Assembly: GCA_947179485.1 (NCBI GenBank)
Contig: OX359248.1
Coordinates: 4,543,501-4,607,500 of the forward strand
Direction: 5' to 3'
DNA length: 64,000 bases
Source: Allacma fusca
Taxonomy: Eukaryota; Arthropoda; Collembola; Symphypleona; Sminthuridae
Below the pieces are notes generated by a model. The model ran no database searches. It was not told the origin of the DNA and worked only from the letters and a program-made list of their open reading frames with translations. Below are positions 35,555 to 46,550 of the stretch, piece by piece (the stretch's first letter is position 1; each line of letters opens with the position of its first letter). Position numbers and translations under genes: made by a program.

Positions 35555-36659
35555 CAGGGTTGCTGATTTTTTTGAAAAAAATCAAAAAAATCGGATTTAT
35601 TTGATTTTAATCGGATTTTTTTGATTTAAATCAATATTTTCTGATTTAAATTCAAAATTTTATCGTACGATATAATACCCATACAAATTTTTGGATTTTA
35701 ATTTTCCTAATAATATTGTACGCTGTTTGCACTAATGAAACTTGTACAATTAATAAAACCTGTTGAGAGAAAATTACATAGGAAAGTCAACTATTATGAA
35801 ATAAAAAGCTGGTTAAAGGCTGATTCCAAATATCAACACTATTTTTTTTAAACTAGCAATTTCGAATTGAGTTTTGTCTTTGAAGCCAAACACTGTGTAG
35901 GAAAATTACCAGCTGTCTCATTTGGATCTTTTTGCAATATGTAAATAAACACATTATGCACATTATACCTATATATAAATATATATAATTATATAAAATG
36001 TGTAGTGTGTACATGTATAGTGTTTCGGGACAGGATGGTAGGGTAAGTCGGGACCGAAACATTATTTGCAAATTGAGAATATTAAGTTTAAACAAGTGTC
36101 AGTCGTTCGATAATATAACATTTAAAAGATGCTAAATTCCTACAGTCAAATCTTACCACTCTAAATACTACTCTTTTAGAAAGGATGTTGGGATGTTTTT
36201 GTAGAGACTGAGTTTCTGCTAGGGACGAGACATATCTGGAAATAAGTCTTGTCCCTGTGTTATTTTGGGGACGGGATCGGAATACATACTTATTTTTGTC
36301 ACTGGATTTTGAAACGAAACGGAATCTTCTGTGGAACACAACAATTGTCTCCAGCAGAAGCTCTAGTAATATAATTACAATATTTTAAAACACTCATATC
36401 CAAATTTTATGGGACCGTGACAGCTCGACAGATATTTAATATGCAACGCATTCAAATTATCCTGAAAATTATGAAAGTCCAAAATAGTCTCATACCCGAA
36501 ATTCATAAAAACACAAAAATGCACGTTTTACAACGTTTCGAGACATAAAATTACATGTTACCTAAACGTGAAAGTTGAATAGTCAATTGTGATTTAAATC
36601 AATGATTTATTTGAAAAAAATCAAGTGATTTAAATCTTGATTTAAATCAAGCCACCCTG
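35555..36659. mobile_element. Non-autonomous hAT element, GATTTAAATC motif
   Basis: TIR CAGGGTKGCTTGATTT-like at both ends, with a perfect 8-bp TSD TTTAGAAG (35,547-35,554 and 36,660-36,667). Unit U1 keeps the unoccupied target (GGGCGCTTTAGAAGTGTCCC). Arms consist of GATTTAAATCA / TTTGATTT words; the 700-bp centre has two small minus-strand frames with no recognised family. Confidence 0.93.
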
Positions 36660-36960
36660 TTTAGAAGTGTCCCAAAACATTAAATTCCCTTTCACTTTTT
36701 CCACTCACTGTTTCTTTAACTTGTACCCTCCAAGTCTCCGTTTACTGTTTCATGTGGAGCAAAATGCACACCTGTTGATCGTTCCTAATAAAATAATGAC
36801 TACGTGTTTCAGTGCTACGTTCCAGAAGTTCAGTTGACGCCACCTTTGCAAGCAATGGCATGGCTTGGCTATGGACAGGAATCACTCCGAAGTTCTTGTA
36901 CAGCCCGAAGTCACCTTGCAACTAATTGTAAGTTTTTATTCGTTCTTCCAGTTATCATTT

Positions 36961-37627
36961 GTGTGAACATTCAAACCGCAACCTTCCAAAAACAAATTCA
37001 AACATTTCTATCTTTTCTGGAACTACTTTTGGGTAACACAGTTGTGGCCGGTCGTATTGTCCTCCATTCACGTACATACGTGTATTATAAGTTAGGACAA
37101 AAAATTCCTTCTATATAATTCTTAATCAACTAGCTCTGCTTCAATGTCTAGGATACTTACAATTAGTGACTTGTCATGTAGTGCTGATCACCGATGATTT
37201 TTCTAATTATTTATCAATAATTTCTCCGTAATGCCAAGACAAATTCTCAGGTAATTCACTAAACTTCAACTTTTTTCGTCAATTATTAAGTATCCTGCGA
37301 AACATTAATTTTTGTCATTTCGGGGATTTGGAGAAATGATTTAGCAGAATTAAATTCACAATTTTAAAAAGAATACGCATTTTATGCTAGATGATCGTCA
37401 GTTCCTGGGAATTACTGATAGAATTTTATTTGTCAATTATTATATTCACCGGAATATTTTTGGCCATTAGCGTTTAGTCAGTGTAGAATTTAATACATTA
37501 ATATAATAATTAATATTAATATATTTAGTTATCACATAAGATGTTATTATTATGATGATTCGCATTCAATATTATATTTAGTGGGATTCAAAGATGCCAC
37601 TAATTCCGCAATGCTTACATTGATTTT
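36961..37627. other. AT-rich spacer, no gene
   Basis: Nothing recognised beyond scattered words shared with 22.2 kb (CATGTAGTGCTGATCACC). Confidence 0.4.
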
Positions 37628-37886
37628 CAGTGACAAAAATCCAAGTTATATTCCAGTTTTATTCAAGTACTTTCATTCAGTGTGCTTGAACTTGACTTGA
37701 TTTTGCTATCAAGTAATAAATTATCGACTTGAACTTGATCGAACTTGAAAATTCAAGTTAAAACTATAATTTCACTTAAACTTGATGTTCAAGTTTCAAG
37801 TTACAAAATTGTCTGCATTTGACTTGACTTGAACTTGATACGCACTTGAACTTTTCAAGTTATACTTGAACTTGAACGCAGCTCTG
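37628..37886. mobile_element. Short TCAAGT-motif hAT-like element
   Basis: The left end CAGTGACAAAAATCCAAG and right end GAACGCAGCTCTG match the two ends of the 62,241-62,535 element in reverse. The body is almost entirely TCAAGTT / AACTTGA. No TSD was found. Confidence 0.65.
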
Positions 37887-38498
37887 GAAGCAATGGCATG
37901 GGAGCAGCAATGATACAGGACCACCCCGAAGTTTTTGTACGGCCCGAAGTCAACTTGCAGCTTAAGTTTTTATTCGTTCTTCCAGATCTTTGCCGGAACC
38001 ACTTGTGGGTAAGAGTTGTGGCCGTAAGATCCAAAAAGTTACATGCGTCCCACATTGTGTATAATACGAGCACATATGAATAATTGGGATGCACAAATAA
38101 AATCCTGGTACATGATTGCATTGAATTCTGGTTCCTCCGAAGTACTGGTTTCCAAGGTCAATTTTTTTAGGCTTGATTTGACCGATTGATTTGTTTCTAG
38201 CTCACTTATTTGTGACAAGTATCTCCTCGTCAGAAAATTCTTAGGCACTCTGTATTTCAGCCACAGGAGCAGATTCAGGTTCATTCATATCCTTTTCACC
38301 TCGAAATCGGTTAGCTTTCCATATTTTAATTGCTTAACAAATATGTTAGCTTTATACAATATTAGTAATGAAAAATAGCTCGGGTATATTTCAAACAAGT
38401 CTCTACGTGGCTTGCTTCCTCGTCTGGGGTCAACGGTCAGATGATGGAAGTGTCATATACAACTAATTATTATTATTAATTATATATTAAATTATGTA
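37887..38498. other. Spacer with partial repeat-unit block
   Basis: 37,888-37,960 repeats the GCAATGGCATGG..CACTCCGAAG..GGCCCGAAGTCA block of U3 (36,850-36,920). The rest is AT-rich, with no gene recognised. Confidence 0.4.
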
Positions 38499-38754
38499 TC
38501 TTCGGTGCAGAGGCAAAATGATCTAAGTGCAATTTCGATTAAAATCGAAATAGTCTACATCGGTTTTACTAAATATCAAAATGGAATAGATGCATTAAGT
38601 TTTAAAAGCAAAATGGTCTATATACAGAAACGAATCAGAGCGTAATTAGAATAGAATACGAATTTCTACTGCATATCATTGATCGATCGGTGGAATCTGA
38701 ATTTGCAGACAAAAAAAGTTAACCGAATAATGAGGTGTAAAAACACATCGTGTC

Positions 38755-38895
38755 CAATAATGGTCAATCTCAGGCCAAGAGACTAATTGTGACCAATATT
38801 GACCAATCTGAGGCCGAGAAACTAATTGTAACCAATATTGGTTAATCTCAGGGCAAAAACCAATTGTGACGAATATTGGTCAACCTGAGGCCCCT
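38755..38895. repeat. Three-unit ~45-bp tandem repeat
   Basis: Units share GGTCAATCTSAGGCC, AACTAATTGTGACC and AATATTG words, in the left half of the TA-flanked element. Non-coding. Confidence 0.6.
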
Positions 38896-39018
38896 GATAA
38901 TTTAACATTAGAAAGCTTATGTTGAGCAGGGGGATGCTTTGCTCACGAAATATTTAAAACTTCAGCACGATTTCACGCATAAACCTGGCACACATTTTTT
39001 GTTCTCACTGACTGAGAC

Positions 39019-40312
39019 CAGTGCTCAGCACGGGTACGAAAAATCGGTACCCGTACCCGTATCCGTACCCGAAACGCGGGTATTTCAATAACTGGTATCT
39101 ATACCCGTACCCATACCCGAGTATCCGGGTACAAATTTTTTTTTACCCGTACCAGCAATGTTATCTCAATCCATGTACCTGTACCCGTATTGTACCCGTA
39201 CCCGAAAATAGTACCCATACTCGGGTTTCTCAGTGTCGTACCTGTACTCGTACCCGGGTACTTTATCCAGATTTGTTGTAATGTAATACATAGTACGTTA
39301 TATGTAATAATGTATGACACCTGAGTGGATAATTTTGACTAGCTAGAGAGGTATTTGACATTATAATATTTTTATTGAAGAGTAGAAAACTATAAGCGTT
39401 TTTGATTAGAAGTAAAATTATCCCCATTTGATTGTTTATGGGCTGATGGGCGAAGTATTTTAAAGCACCCAGTTCATATGTACATGCATTTTTGGCTTGG
39501 GACTTGGCGACTAGATTTTTCACTTCTTGATTTACATTAATTTTCTCACCTCAGTAGCTCTGTGTACATGTAACTCATTAATATCTTGTTACAAATATCC
39601 GCCTTTTCCTAATCAACTACCAATTACAAAAAATATCTTGCCATCCAACTCATCGGAACTCTAATTTTTAAATTGTATTCATTGTGGCTAATGAAGTATC
39701 ATGTGCATACGTGTCAATCAGACTATTTATGCAGTTAGTAACAAATTACTACATTATGAAGACGTTTTGTATAAAATTTCGTTGAATCCTATTCTCCACT
39801 TCTATTTTGATATTATTCCTCGTCTGTTTATTAATTATTCTTCCTAAAACCTGTTTCCATAAAAATATATATTATAGATATAAATATATATTTTAGCAAC
39901 ACAGTCTGAAATACAGTTACTGCATGTTGTAAGGTTAAAAGGGTATTAACAATAAGCTTTATGTATTCAGAATTACTAAAAATACAGACAGAATTTTCCA
40001 ACGGAAGTTCCATTATTTTCATAAAATTCATCAAAATGTCTCAAATCTCAACATATCCAAATACTCGGGTACAATGGTCGCGGGTACGGGTAAATGACAC
40101 CATTATACCCGTACCCGGTGGGTATATACCCATTTTGAAATCCTTGTACCCGTACCCATACCCGTATCCGTACCCGAAATTTTGAGCCGACCAAAGTGTA
40201 CCCGGGTAGTACCCGGAATTGTTCGGGTACACAAAATCCGTACCCGGGTAGTACCCATACCCATACCCATACCCGTTTACCCGAGTATTACCCATACCCG
40301 TGCCGAGCACTG
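39019..40312. mobile_element. Non-autonomous hAT element, GTACCCGTACCC motif
   Basis: TIR CAGTGCTCRGCACGGGTA, with a perfect 8-bp TSD ACTGAGAC (39,011-39,018 and 40,313-40,320). Arms are arrays of GTACCC / GGGTAC / CATACC words and the ~600-bp centre is AT-rich without a transposase. A truncated relative ends at 28,094. Confidence 0.92.
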
Positions 40313-40567
40313 ACTGAGACATTGAGCCAGGTACCTAAACTTCCACAAAATTTCGTTCCCATCCCGAGTGGGAAATGTAGGGAGAGTTACTTGTAAGCTT
40401 GTTCATTGTGAAAGTATATGCGCATGTAGACCATTTTGCTTTTAGCGAAAACTGCATGAAGTTCATTTTGCTTTTAATTCCGTTTTACCTTTAAGGAAAA
40501 AGGCAAGTAGATCATTTTTGCTTTTAATCGAAATTGCACTTAGACCATTTTGCCTCTTCACCGACGA

Positions 40568-41060
40568 TATATTATATTAAATAACTAAAATTATTTAATA
40601 ATCTTTGTTTATTTTGTGTAGGATTTCACTTGTATTTTTCACCTTGAGCAATTAAATAACTTTCTTTAAATGAACCAAATAAGACAGAGAAGTACACAAT
40701 GCTAGTCAAGGGTTGTTCCAGTCTTTAACTAAACAGCTTATAAATTCAGATTTTTCGGAAATATTGAGCCGTAGTCAAAATGAATTGAAAAATTTGATCA
40801 AAGGATTTAGTCCTTGAGTTGAGTCCTGAGTGTGAGGGAAAACATTCTCGACACAATTGTTGACATTTGATAAAAATGAATCCCAATAAAATTTTCAGAA
40901 ATCCCAGTGCTTTCGAATATTTTTATCTCTTTTCCTCATTTTCGAATATTTCTGCTTGTCCGGAAAAAGCAAGGTTTAGTAAGAAAATATAATACCAGCC
41001 TCATCAACCCGAGATTTAAATTAAATATATAACGTTGAATTTAATCCAAACTGAGCTCAC
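40568..41060. other. AT-rich spacer, no gene
   Basis: AAAATGAATCCCAATRAAATTTT at 40,874 matches 32,890. Otherwise nothing recognised. Confidence 0.4.
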
Positions 41061-42645
41061 AGGACTTTATAAACTCTCTAAGCAGCTTAAAAAGCATCTT
41101 TAGTTTCAGTGAAGCCTAAGGCAGGATATGTTTTCAGAAACAATCACCGATTTTCGGGAAGACTGAAGGGTAGAAGATGAAGACTGGAGTTGTGATGCGT
41201 GAGTGGAACGCAAGGACGCTGTAGATGTGTCCCGAACAGAGGTGTGGAAAATACATGAAATTTATTATTGAAATACAAAATACAAATACATTTTCAGAAA
41301 CGTTAAAATACAAATATAAACTACAAATACCAGGTGTAAATTAGTTAAGATACAAAATAAAATACAAATATCCGGAGTCATTTGGGCAAGATACAAAATA
41401 AAATACTTTGGTTCCAACAAAAAGAGAAAATATGAAATAAAAATACCGTATTTGAAATATGAAGTACATACTGAAAATACTCTCAAATTTATCTCAAAGT
41501 ACATGTCTTAGATGTATCTAAAGTTATTCTCTCAAAGTATTTTGAATAATTCGGCCAAATAATACGATATATTTAAAAATGAATCAACTTACGTAAGGTA
41601 ACTGCATGTTTCTGTATTAGACTTTAGAGTTGTGCATTTATGTGTATCAAAGTAAATTAACATGGCCCTAGGTACAGAATAAATTTCTTTTAAATAAATA
41701 ATCTTAACTCCTGGGTAATGTATGTATTTATATTCACGTCACTAATTCAGCTACCATTATAGTTCTCAGATACAATAAATTTTATGTATTTACACATACA
41801 GTAAGTTCTTCAAACCCGCCAAACAAGTTTTAAAAACTGGTTTAAAAATGTTTTAAATTAGTGCTTCTACATTGAAATTTCTTTGAGTATGTTTTAGAGG
41901 CGACCTTAAAAATTGCCAGAGTCATGTATTTTAAAACTATATTCTGTATTTGAAATACTGGCTGGGTAAATTTTACAAGATAATTAAATACAAAATACTA
42001 TCACGTTCGTAATTTTCAAAATACGAAATAAAAAATACAGTAGACATGCTGGTGCTGACAAAATACGAAATACAAAATACCTTAAACAATTTACGGCTAG
42101 AAAAATATCAAATACGAAATACTAAATGTATTTCAAATACTATTTCAAATACAATATTTCAAAATATTCCACACCTCTGGTCCCGAAACATTAAGTTCCC
42201 TTTTACTTTCCCCTCCGAGATACTGTAATAAACCTTGGAGTCTCAGTTTACGTTTCCGTGTGTAGCTACTTTCGATCGTTCCTTTTAAAAGGTTGTCTCA
42301 GTGTTACTTCCGAAACGTTTAGTTGACCCTACCTAAGCAGTGACATGGCTTGGCTAGTGACACGACCACTCCGAAGACCAGGAACAAGACACGTCTGAAA
42401 CTCTTCCACCACAAGTCACCTTACAGCTAAATGTAAGTCTTGTTATTTTCTATCGAATCTCATATTTCAAAAAACTGCAACCCTTCCAGCAAAATGGAAA
42501 TGTTTGAGGCTGCTGTTTTATTCTTACAGCAGCCGTTTATTACAAGCTAATAAACTCAATAAAAGTTGGACAACTTGATTCCTTAAACGGCGATTTTCAG
42601 GACTGACAGGAAACGTATTAGATATTTTACTTTCACCCTCATGAA
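41061..42645. repeat. Large dispersed repeat unit, copy U4
   Basis: Same ordered blocks as U1: CTCTAAGCAGCTTAAAAAGC, GCGTGAGTGGAACGC, TTTACTTTCCCCTCCGAGATACTG, TTCGATCGTTCCTTTTAAA, GTTTAGTTGACCCTACC, CACCACAAGTCACC, an AGCTAAATGTAAGT donor-like box, and GGCTGCTGTTTTATT. Interrupted by the hAT element at 41,237-42,179. Confidence 0.6.
41237..42179. mobile_element. Non-autonomous hAT element, GTATTTGTATTT motif, copy 2
   Basis: 943 bp with TIR CAGAGGTGTGGAA and a perfect 8-bp TSD GTCCCGAA (41,229-41,236 and 42,180-42,187). It aligns along its length with copy 1 (10,711-11,643) in reverse orientation. Both copies inserted independently into different places of the same dispersed unit. Confidence 0.93.
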
Positions 42646-42912
42646 CAGAGCTGCGCTCAAGTTCAAGTAGTACTTGACAAGTATCAAGTCAGGTCAAGTT
42701 CGGAGCAAGTTCGGGATGATGAGCATTTCTACTTGGTTGAATCGGGTCAAGCTCAAGTATTTGCTGGATCCGAACTTGGAACTTGAAGTCGGTTCTGATC
42801 CAAGTGCAAGACTACAGAATTGACTTGAATTAAGGATCAAGTTCGGGTCTGGGCATAGGTTTTACTTGAACCCGAACTTGCACTTTCAAGTACCGGTTCA
42901 AGTATCCTAGTT
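42646..42912. mobile_element. TCAAGT-motif element, right end missing
   Basis: It starts CAGAGCTGCGCTCAAGTTC like the 6,057 family and is made of CAAGTTC / CGAACTTG words. It ends in TTCAAGTATCCTAG without a second terminus or TSD. Confidence 0.55.
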
Positions 42913-42983
42913 CCAACGTTTGCTTCATTTGTGCGTTCTTCTCCCTCGGTAGTTCGCACTTCTGCAGCACGCATTCTAGAAAC

Positions 42984-43190
42984 TAGTGATGCCAATGTTC
43001 TGGTCTGATCCAGTCGTTCGGGCCAGACCAGACCAAAGACCATGGTCCAGAAAACCATTGAGAGCAATTAAATAATGATATTTTATCCCGTCAAAATCTT
43101 CTTTTATCCCCAGAAATGTCAGTTTTAATTTGTTCCATGGGACTTCGCTCATAAATTTTTATTTTGCATACGTTTGAGACCATGGTCCTG
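42984..43190. mobile_element. Deletion derivative of the GGTCTGGTCC element
   Basis: It begins TAGTGATGCCAATG and aligns, reversed, with part of 29,921-30,387 through its AT-rich centre (TCAGAAATGNCA, CATAAATTTTTATTTTGC, ACCATGGTCCTG). The other arm is missing. It is more diverged than the full copy. Confidence 0.7.
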
Positions 43191-43627
43191 CATTTTCCAA
43201 GCATATAAAATGGAAATAAAATTATTTTAATTTCAAACCAGCCCTGCATTGAGTACTTTCAAAAAAGTCCATAAAAGAGCAAGATTTTGCCAGAAATTTA
43301 GTCATTAATCCAAAAATTAAAAACAAATATATACAAATTTGAATTTAGGGCAAACTGAGGTGATAGGACCACTTGTTACCTAATGCGGTGAATTTCAGGC
43401 CATGAGACATTTTACTTGTTACCCACTAATGTCTTTTCTCGAAGTGTCAAAAGTACTAGAACATGTTTCCATGTATAACAACATCCACCTGGGAGACCAG
43501 TTCTTGAGAATTTAAAGTTACTCTTGCAGAGATTTGTGTAATTAATCCGTGTTCTTTGTGTACGCATTTAGAACTTGTTGGATCAATTTATTGGATTAGT
43601 TTTTTGTTTTTCATGGTTCATATTTAC
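43191..43627. repeat. Left part of dispersed repeat unit, copy U5
   Basis: It has AGGTGATAGGACCACTTGTTACC and CATGAGACATTTTACTTGTTACCCA words, then TGGTTCATATTTACCTAACTG. It continues at 55,022 after the three-layer insertion. Confidence 0.5.
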
Positions 43628-43634
43628 CTAACTG

Positions 43635-44553
43635 TAGGGCTCCTCACAACTCAATTTATTGAGCTAGTTGAAATTGAAATTGAAATTGAATTTTCAATTC
43701 AATTTATAGTGGTAATTTGTAGTTGATTATTTGTCAATCAAATACTTGAAAAATAATCAATTTGTATTAATCAAGTGGCAGCATCAATAGTTGAATTGTC
43801 AATTACAACTTTCAAAGCTTGAGCAAGTTGAAATTGACTTGTAATTGGGATCAAATTGAATTGAAATTGAATTGAAATGGTTTTTTTTTAAAATTCTTAC
43901 CCGTGTGTACCAAAAGAAAAACTGGTTATGAAAATACACTCGACTAAAATAGTGTTGGCTACATCTGATCAATTTGTTTGCTATGAAATTAAACAACTCA
44001 TTCACCTTCCAACTGCAAACTAAGAACACCATTTTCAGGTCTGTCGATTTTGTATGGTGCTCTGAAAGATATCGCCCGAATTTGTCCCTGGAATCGTATT
44101 TACAATTAATCATTTAAAGATCAAACAGATTTTCAGATTCGGTAATTGTTGGTTCCCCATTAGGTTTGAATTGGAGTTACTTTTTCAGTGTTTCGTTGCT
44201 TTTGTATTAGAAGAAATAAGCAGCACATTAAGATGTCATTTGCTTTGGGAAGTTGAGTAATATCCGCGCTTTGATTACACATTTCTGCCTTTGCGCGCAT
44301 TCTTGCCTTAACATTTACTAGTTGTCAATTATCAATTTCAACTATCAATTTTTGGCAACGCAGCTATTTGAAATTGGAATTGTGGAAGTTCCCAAATATA
44401 ATGACTAAATTGATAGTTGATTTGTAATTGAAATTGAATCAACAACTAAAAAGCCCAATTTACAACTTGCAGATTATCATCAATTGAAATTGAATTGAAA
44501 TTGTATTTGAAATTGATAGTTGCAATTACTACTTGAAATTGTGAGGAGCCCTA
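43635..44553. mobile_element. hAT-like element, CAATTGAAATTG motif
   Basis: TIR TAGGGCTCCTCACAA (the left end shares its first T with the flank). Both arms are CAATTTCAATT / AATTGAAATTG arrays. The left flank CTAACTGT (43,628-43,635) reappears at the right, split by a mariner-like insertion: CTA at 44,554-44,556 and TAACTGT at 55,022-55,028. The TSD is therefore intact but interrupted. A minus-strand frame of 104 codons (43,799-44,113) shows no recognised family. Confidence 0.75.
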
Positions 44554-45768
44554 CTACAGGGTCGTTCGTACATCCTTGGACCGATTTTTAAATTTAATTT
44601 GTGTAACTAAGAAGGCGCCTAAATTCAGAATTAAAATTATTTTGTGCTCCTCATATATCCTTTGCTATGCCCTCGAAGTTTTATCGGGTTTCTCGGGTTC
44701 GGTTAAAATCTACAGGGCATAACGTAAGACCCTCTTCTCGGGGGCGTTTCCGGAGTCCGGCGCTAGGCGAGACCCTAGTTGGTACAAGAATTATTTCCCT
44801 ATCCCGAAATTAAAAATATGCAAGTGTTGATATTCCAGATGACTTCATGGATAAGTGAGCCTCACTTACTTTCATCATAATAGTCTTACTCTTCAGATTG
44901 CCTATTTATGCCCGGGTATATTGGGCAATCTATGAGTCTTCTCTGTTATCACGTCCATTAAAACTTGCGGTATCATCCTCATGGCGCTAACCAAAATTTC
45001 CTTGGGGTAAATGGCTTGAGACACAGTAAATATAGTGGGCTGCACTGGCGTGAACTTTAAAGGGCACTTTTAATCGAAGCAGAAAGCCCCTTCCGGTAGT
45101 TACCCGGGCGTGAATTTGCTTGTTAACAATCTCACCTCCGCCTTTACCTTAGGTATGCTGGTCGCCGTATGTTTCTTAAAATATTGTTTATATTAGTAGG
45201 CCAGAGTTCCAACCACTGGCGAATATCCCTTCTTCGATTTCCGCACACAATATATATTTTATTCCTGCAGGGATCCTACAAAATGCCCGGGAGATGATCC
45301 ATGTATGAATTCCGTATGACCTTCGAACATGAATCATCTTTTTGGTTCTTACAACAATATCCATGCGAATTATTCCATTCAAAGTACACACACGAATCTC
45401 AGGGTTCTAGGAGATTTCAATTTGACGCAATGAATTTACCCTGGAGGTCACTAAGCCCACTTGCAGAAAAAACCGAATTTCGGGCTTTTCCGCAGGTTAT
45501 CTTTGTTTGGCTCTGGAAGCTGTCATGGCAGAGCCAACCCTCTAGTTTTTACGAAAATAAACCTAGCTGTCACTGTACTATGAAAAAACACGAAATTATA
45601 AAATTATAAGTGACCCCTGCCATGACATCAGGTCAAGCGCTCGCCGGAAACGTATATTATAGACCTCTCAACTTTGGAGGGTATTAGCGGGTAAAGTTTT
45701 CGGAGAAGCGCAATGAAACTCTCTACACACGTTGTACATGTTATTGCTAACAACATTTCAAAATATAT

Positions 45769-46286
45769 TGTAAGAGTAGGTTATGGTCATACCATGAAAT
45801 CCTAACTCCTGGATTATTTACTTATGTAATTGTCAAGAAATTGTAAATAATTGGAAATCGTGCTGATGAAAGGAATGATTATGAATAAACGATTGAATGT
45901 GATTTTACATTAATCCGAAGACTAATTGCTTTTATTTATAATTGAAATCAAAAGGAAAAGGAAATGAAGATTAACAACTAAAAATAGATGTTACTGGAAT
46001 GACTCTCAGTTATTCACTGAAGAGTCTGCAAGAATCTTAAACTTAACAAGTGGCTACTTGAGCCTATTTTTACAATCTTAAGTCTAGACGTTACATCATA
46101 ACGGATGTAACGGGACGTTGACACTCGTCGGCTTTTAGCCGATGGGAAGTGCTTACATTGCACCTTTACAATAAGTGTTTAAGTAACTTTGAACTGACTT
46201 AACCTAAGGTTGTGTGTTTCACAACTTAATGAATTATTCATGTGAGACTTAACTAATTTATGTAATTTCTATATACATACCTAACA
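45769..46286 (-). repeat. 3' LTR
   Basis: 518 bp, same ends and sequence as the 5' LTR by eye. Adjacent internal sequence (46,287-46,320) is GC-rich. A classical polypurine tract is not obvious. Confidence 0.93.
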
Positions 46287-46550
46287 TCCCGCGCGGTCGG
46301 GGAAAATTTTGTCCCCAAAATTTAATAATTTGTGTTTAAAATTCATATTGTGTTAGTACAATTGGTATGTATGTTTGTGCGAAAGATAGGTAGAATAAAG
46401 AAGAGATAGTTCAAAAAAAAAATTATTTTTGTGTTTTTCTTTACAAGCTAGTACACATACTGGAATCATTTAAGGCGAAGGTGATAACAGGTGTAAAATC
46501 AATATTGTATTAGTACATCCTACTGTTAGAAAATCAAAATGAGCTTAAAA

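Larger units (their letters stand above)
33838..36960. repeat. Large dispersed repeat unit, copy U3, expanded by insertions
   Basis: It shares ordered blocks with U1, U2, U4 and U5: GGTCATATTATCATAACTGGAG, TATTCCATTACAGCAAATAT, TTTTTCGCAGTTTGTTGAATGG, CTCTAAGCAGCTAAAAACC, GCGTGAGTAGAACGCATG, CCTTTCACTTTTTCCAC and CCGAAGTCACCTTGCAACTAATTGTAAGT. Three transposons interrupt it (34,022-34,245, 34,340-34,946 and 35,555-36,659). Its 33,838-33,860 part keeps the unoccupied form of the site disrupted in U5. Confidence 0.6.
38499..40567. mobile_element. TA-flanked element, GGCAAAATGGTCTA motif
   Basis: The ends pair as TCTTCGGTG..AGAGGCAAAATG (left) and the complement of TCGTCGGTG..AGAGGCAAAATGG (right). 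It is flanked by TA (38,497-38,498 and 40,568-40,569). Both arms hold AAAATGGTCTA / TAGACCATTTT and AATTTCGATTAAA words. It carries a three-unit tandem repeat and the 39,019-40,312 hAT element. No transposase. Confidence 0.65.

Noticed and set aside
35853-36339. Small coding gene in the centre of the GATTTAAATC element
   Set aside because: Two overlapping frames of about 80 codons with no recognised motif, no conserved partner and AT-rich bias; not enough to call.
39021-40396. Tyr-Pro and Gly-Tyr repeat proteins
   Set aside because: Produced by GTACCC words read in frame inside a hAT element; no start context or partner exon.
43635-44553. Independent element without TSD
   Set aside because: The apparent lack of a TSD disappears once the TA-flanked insertion splitting the right copy is recognised.
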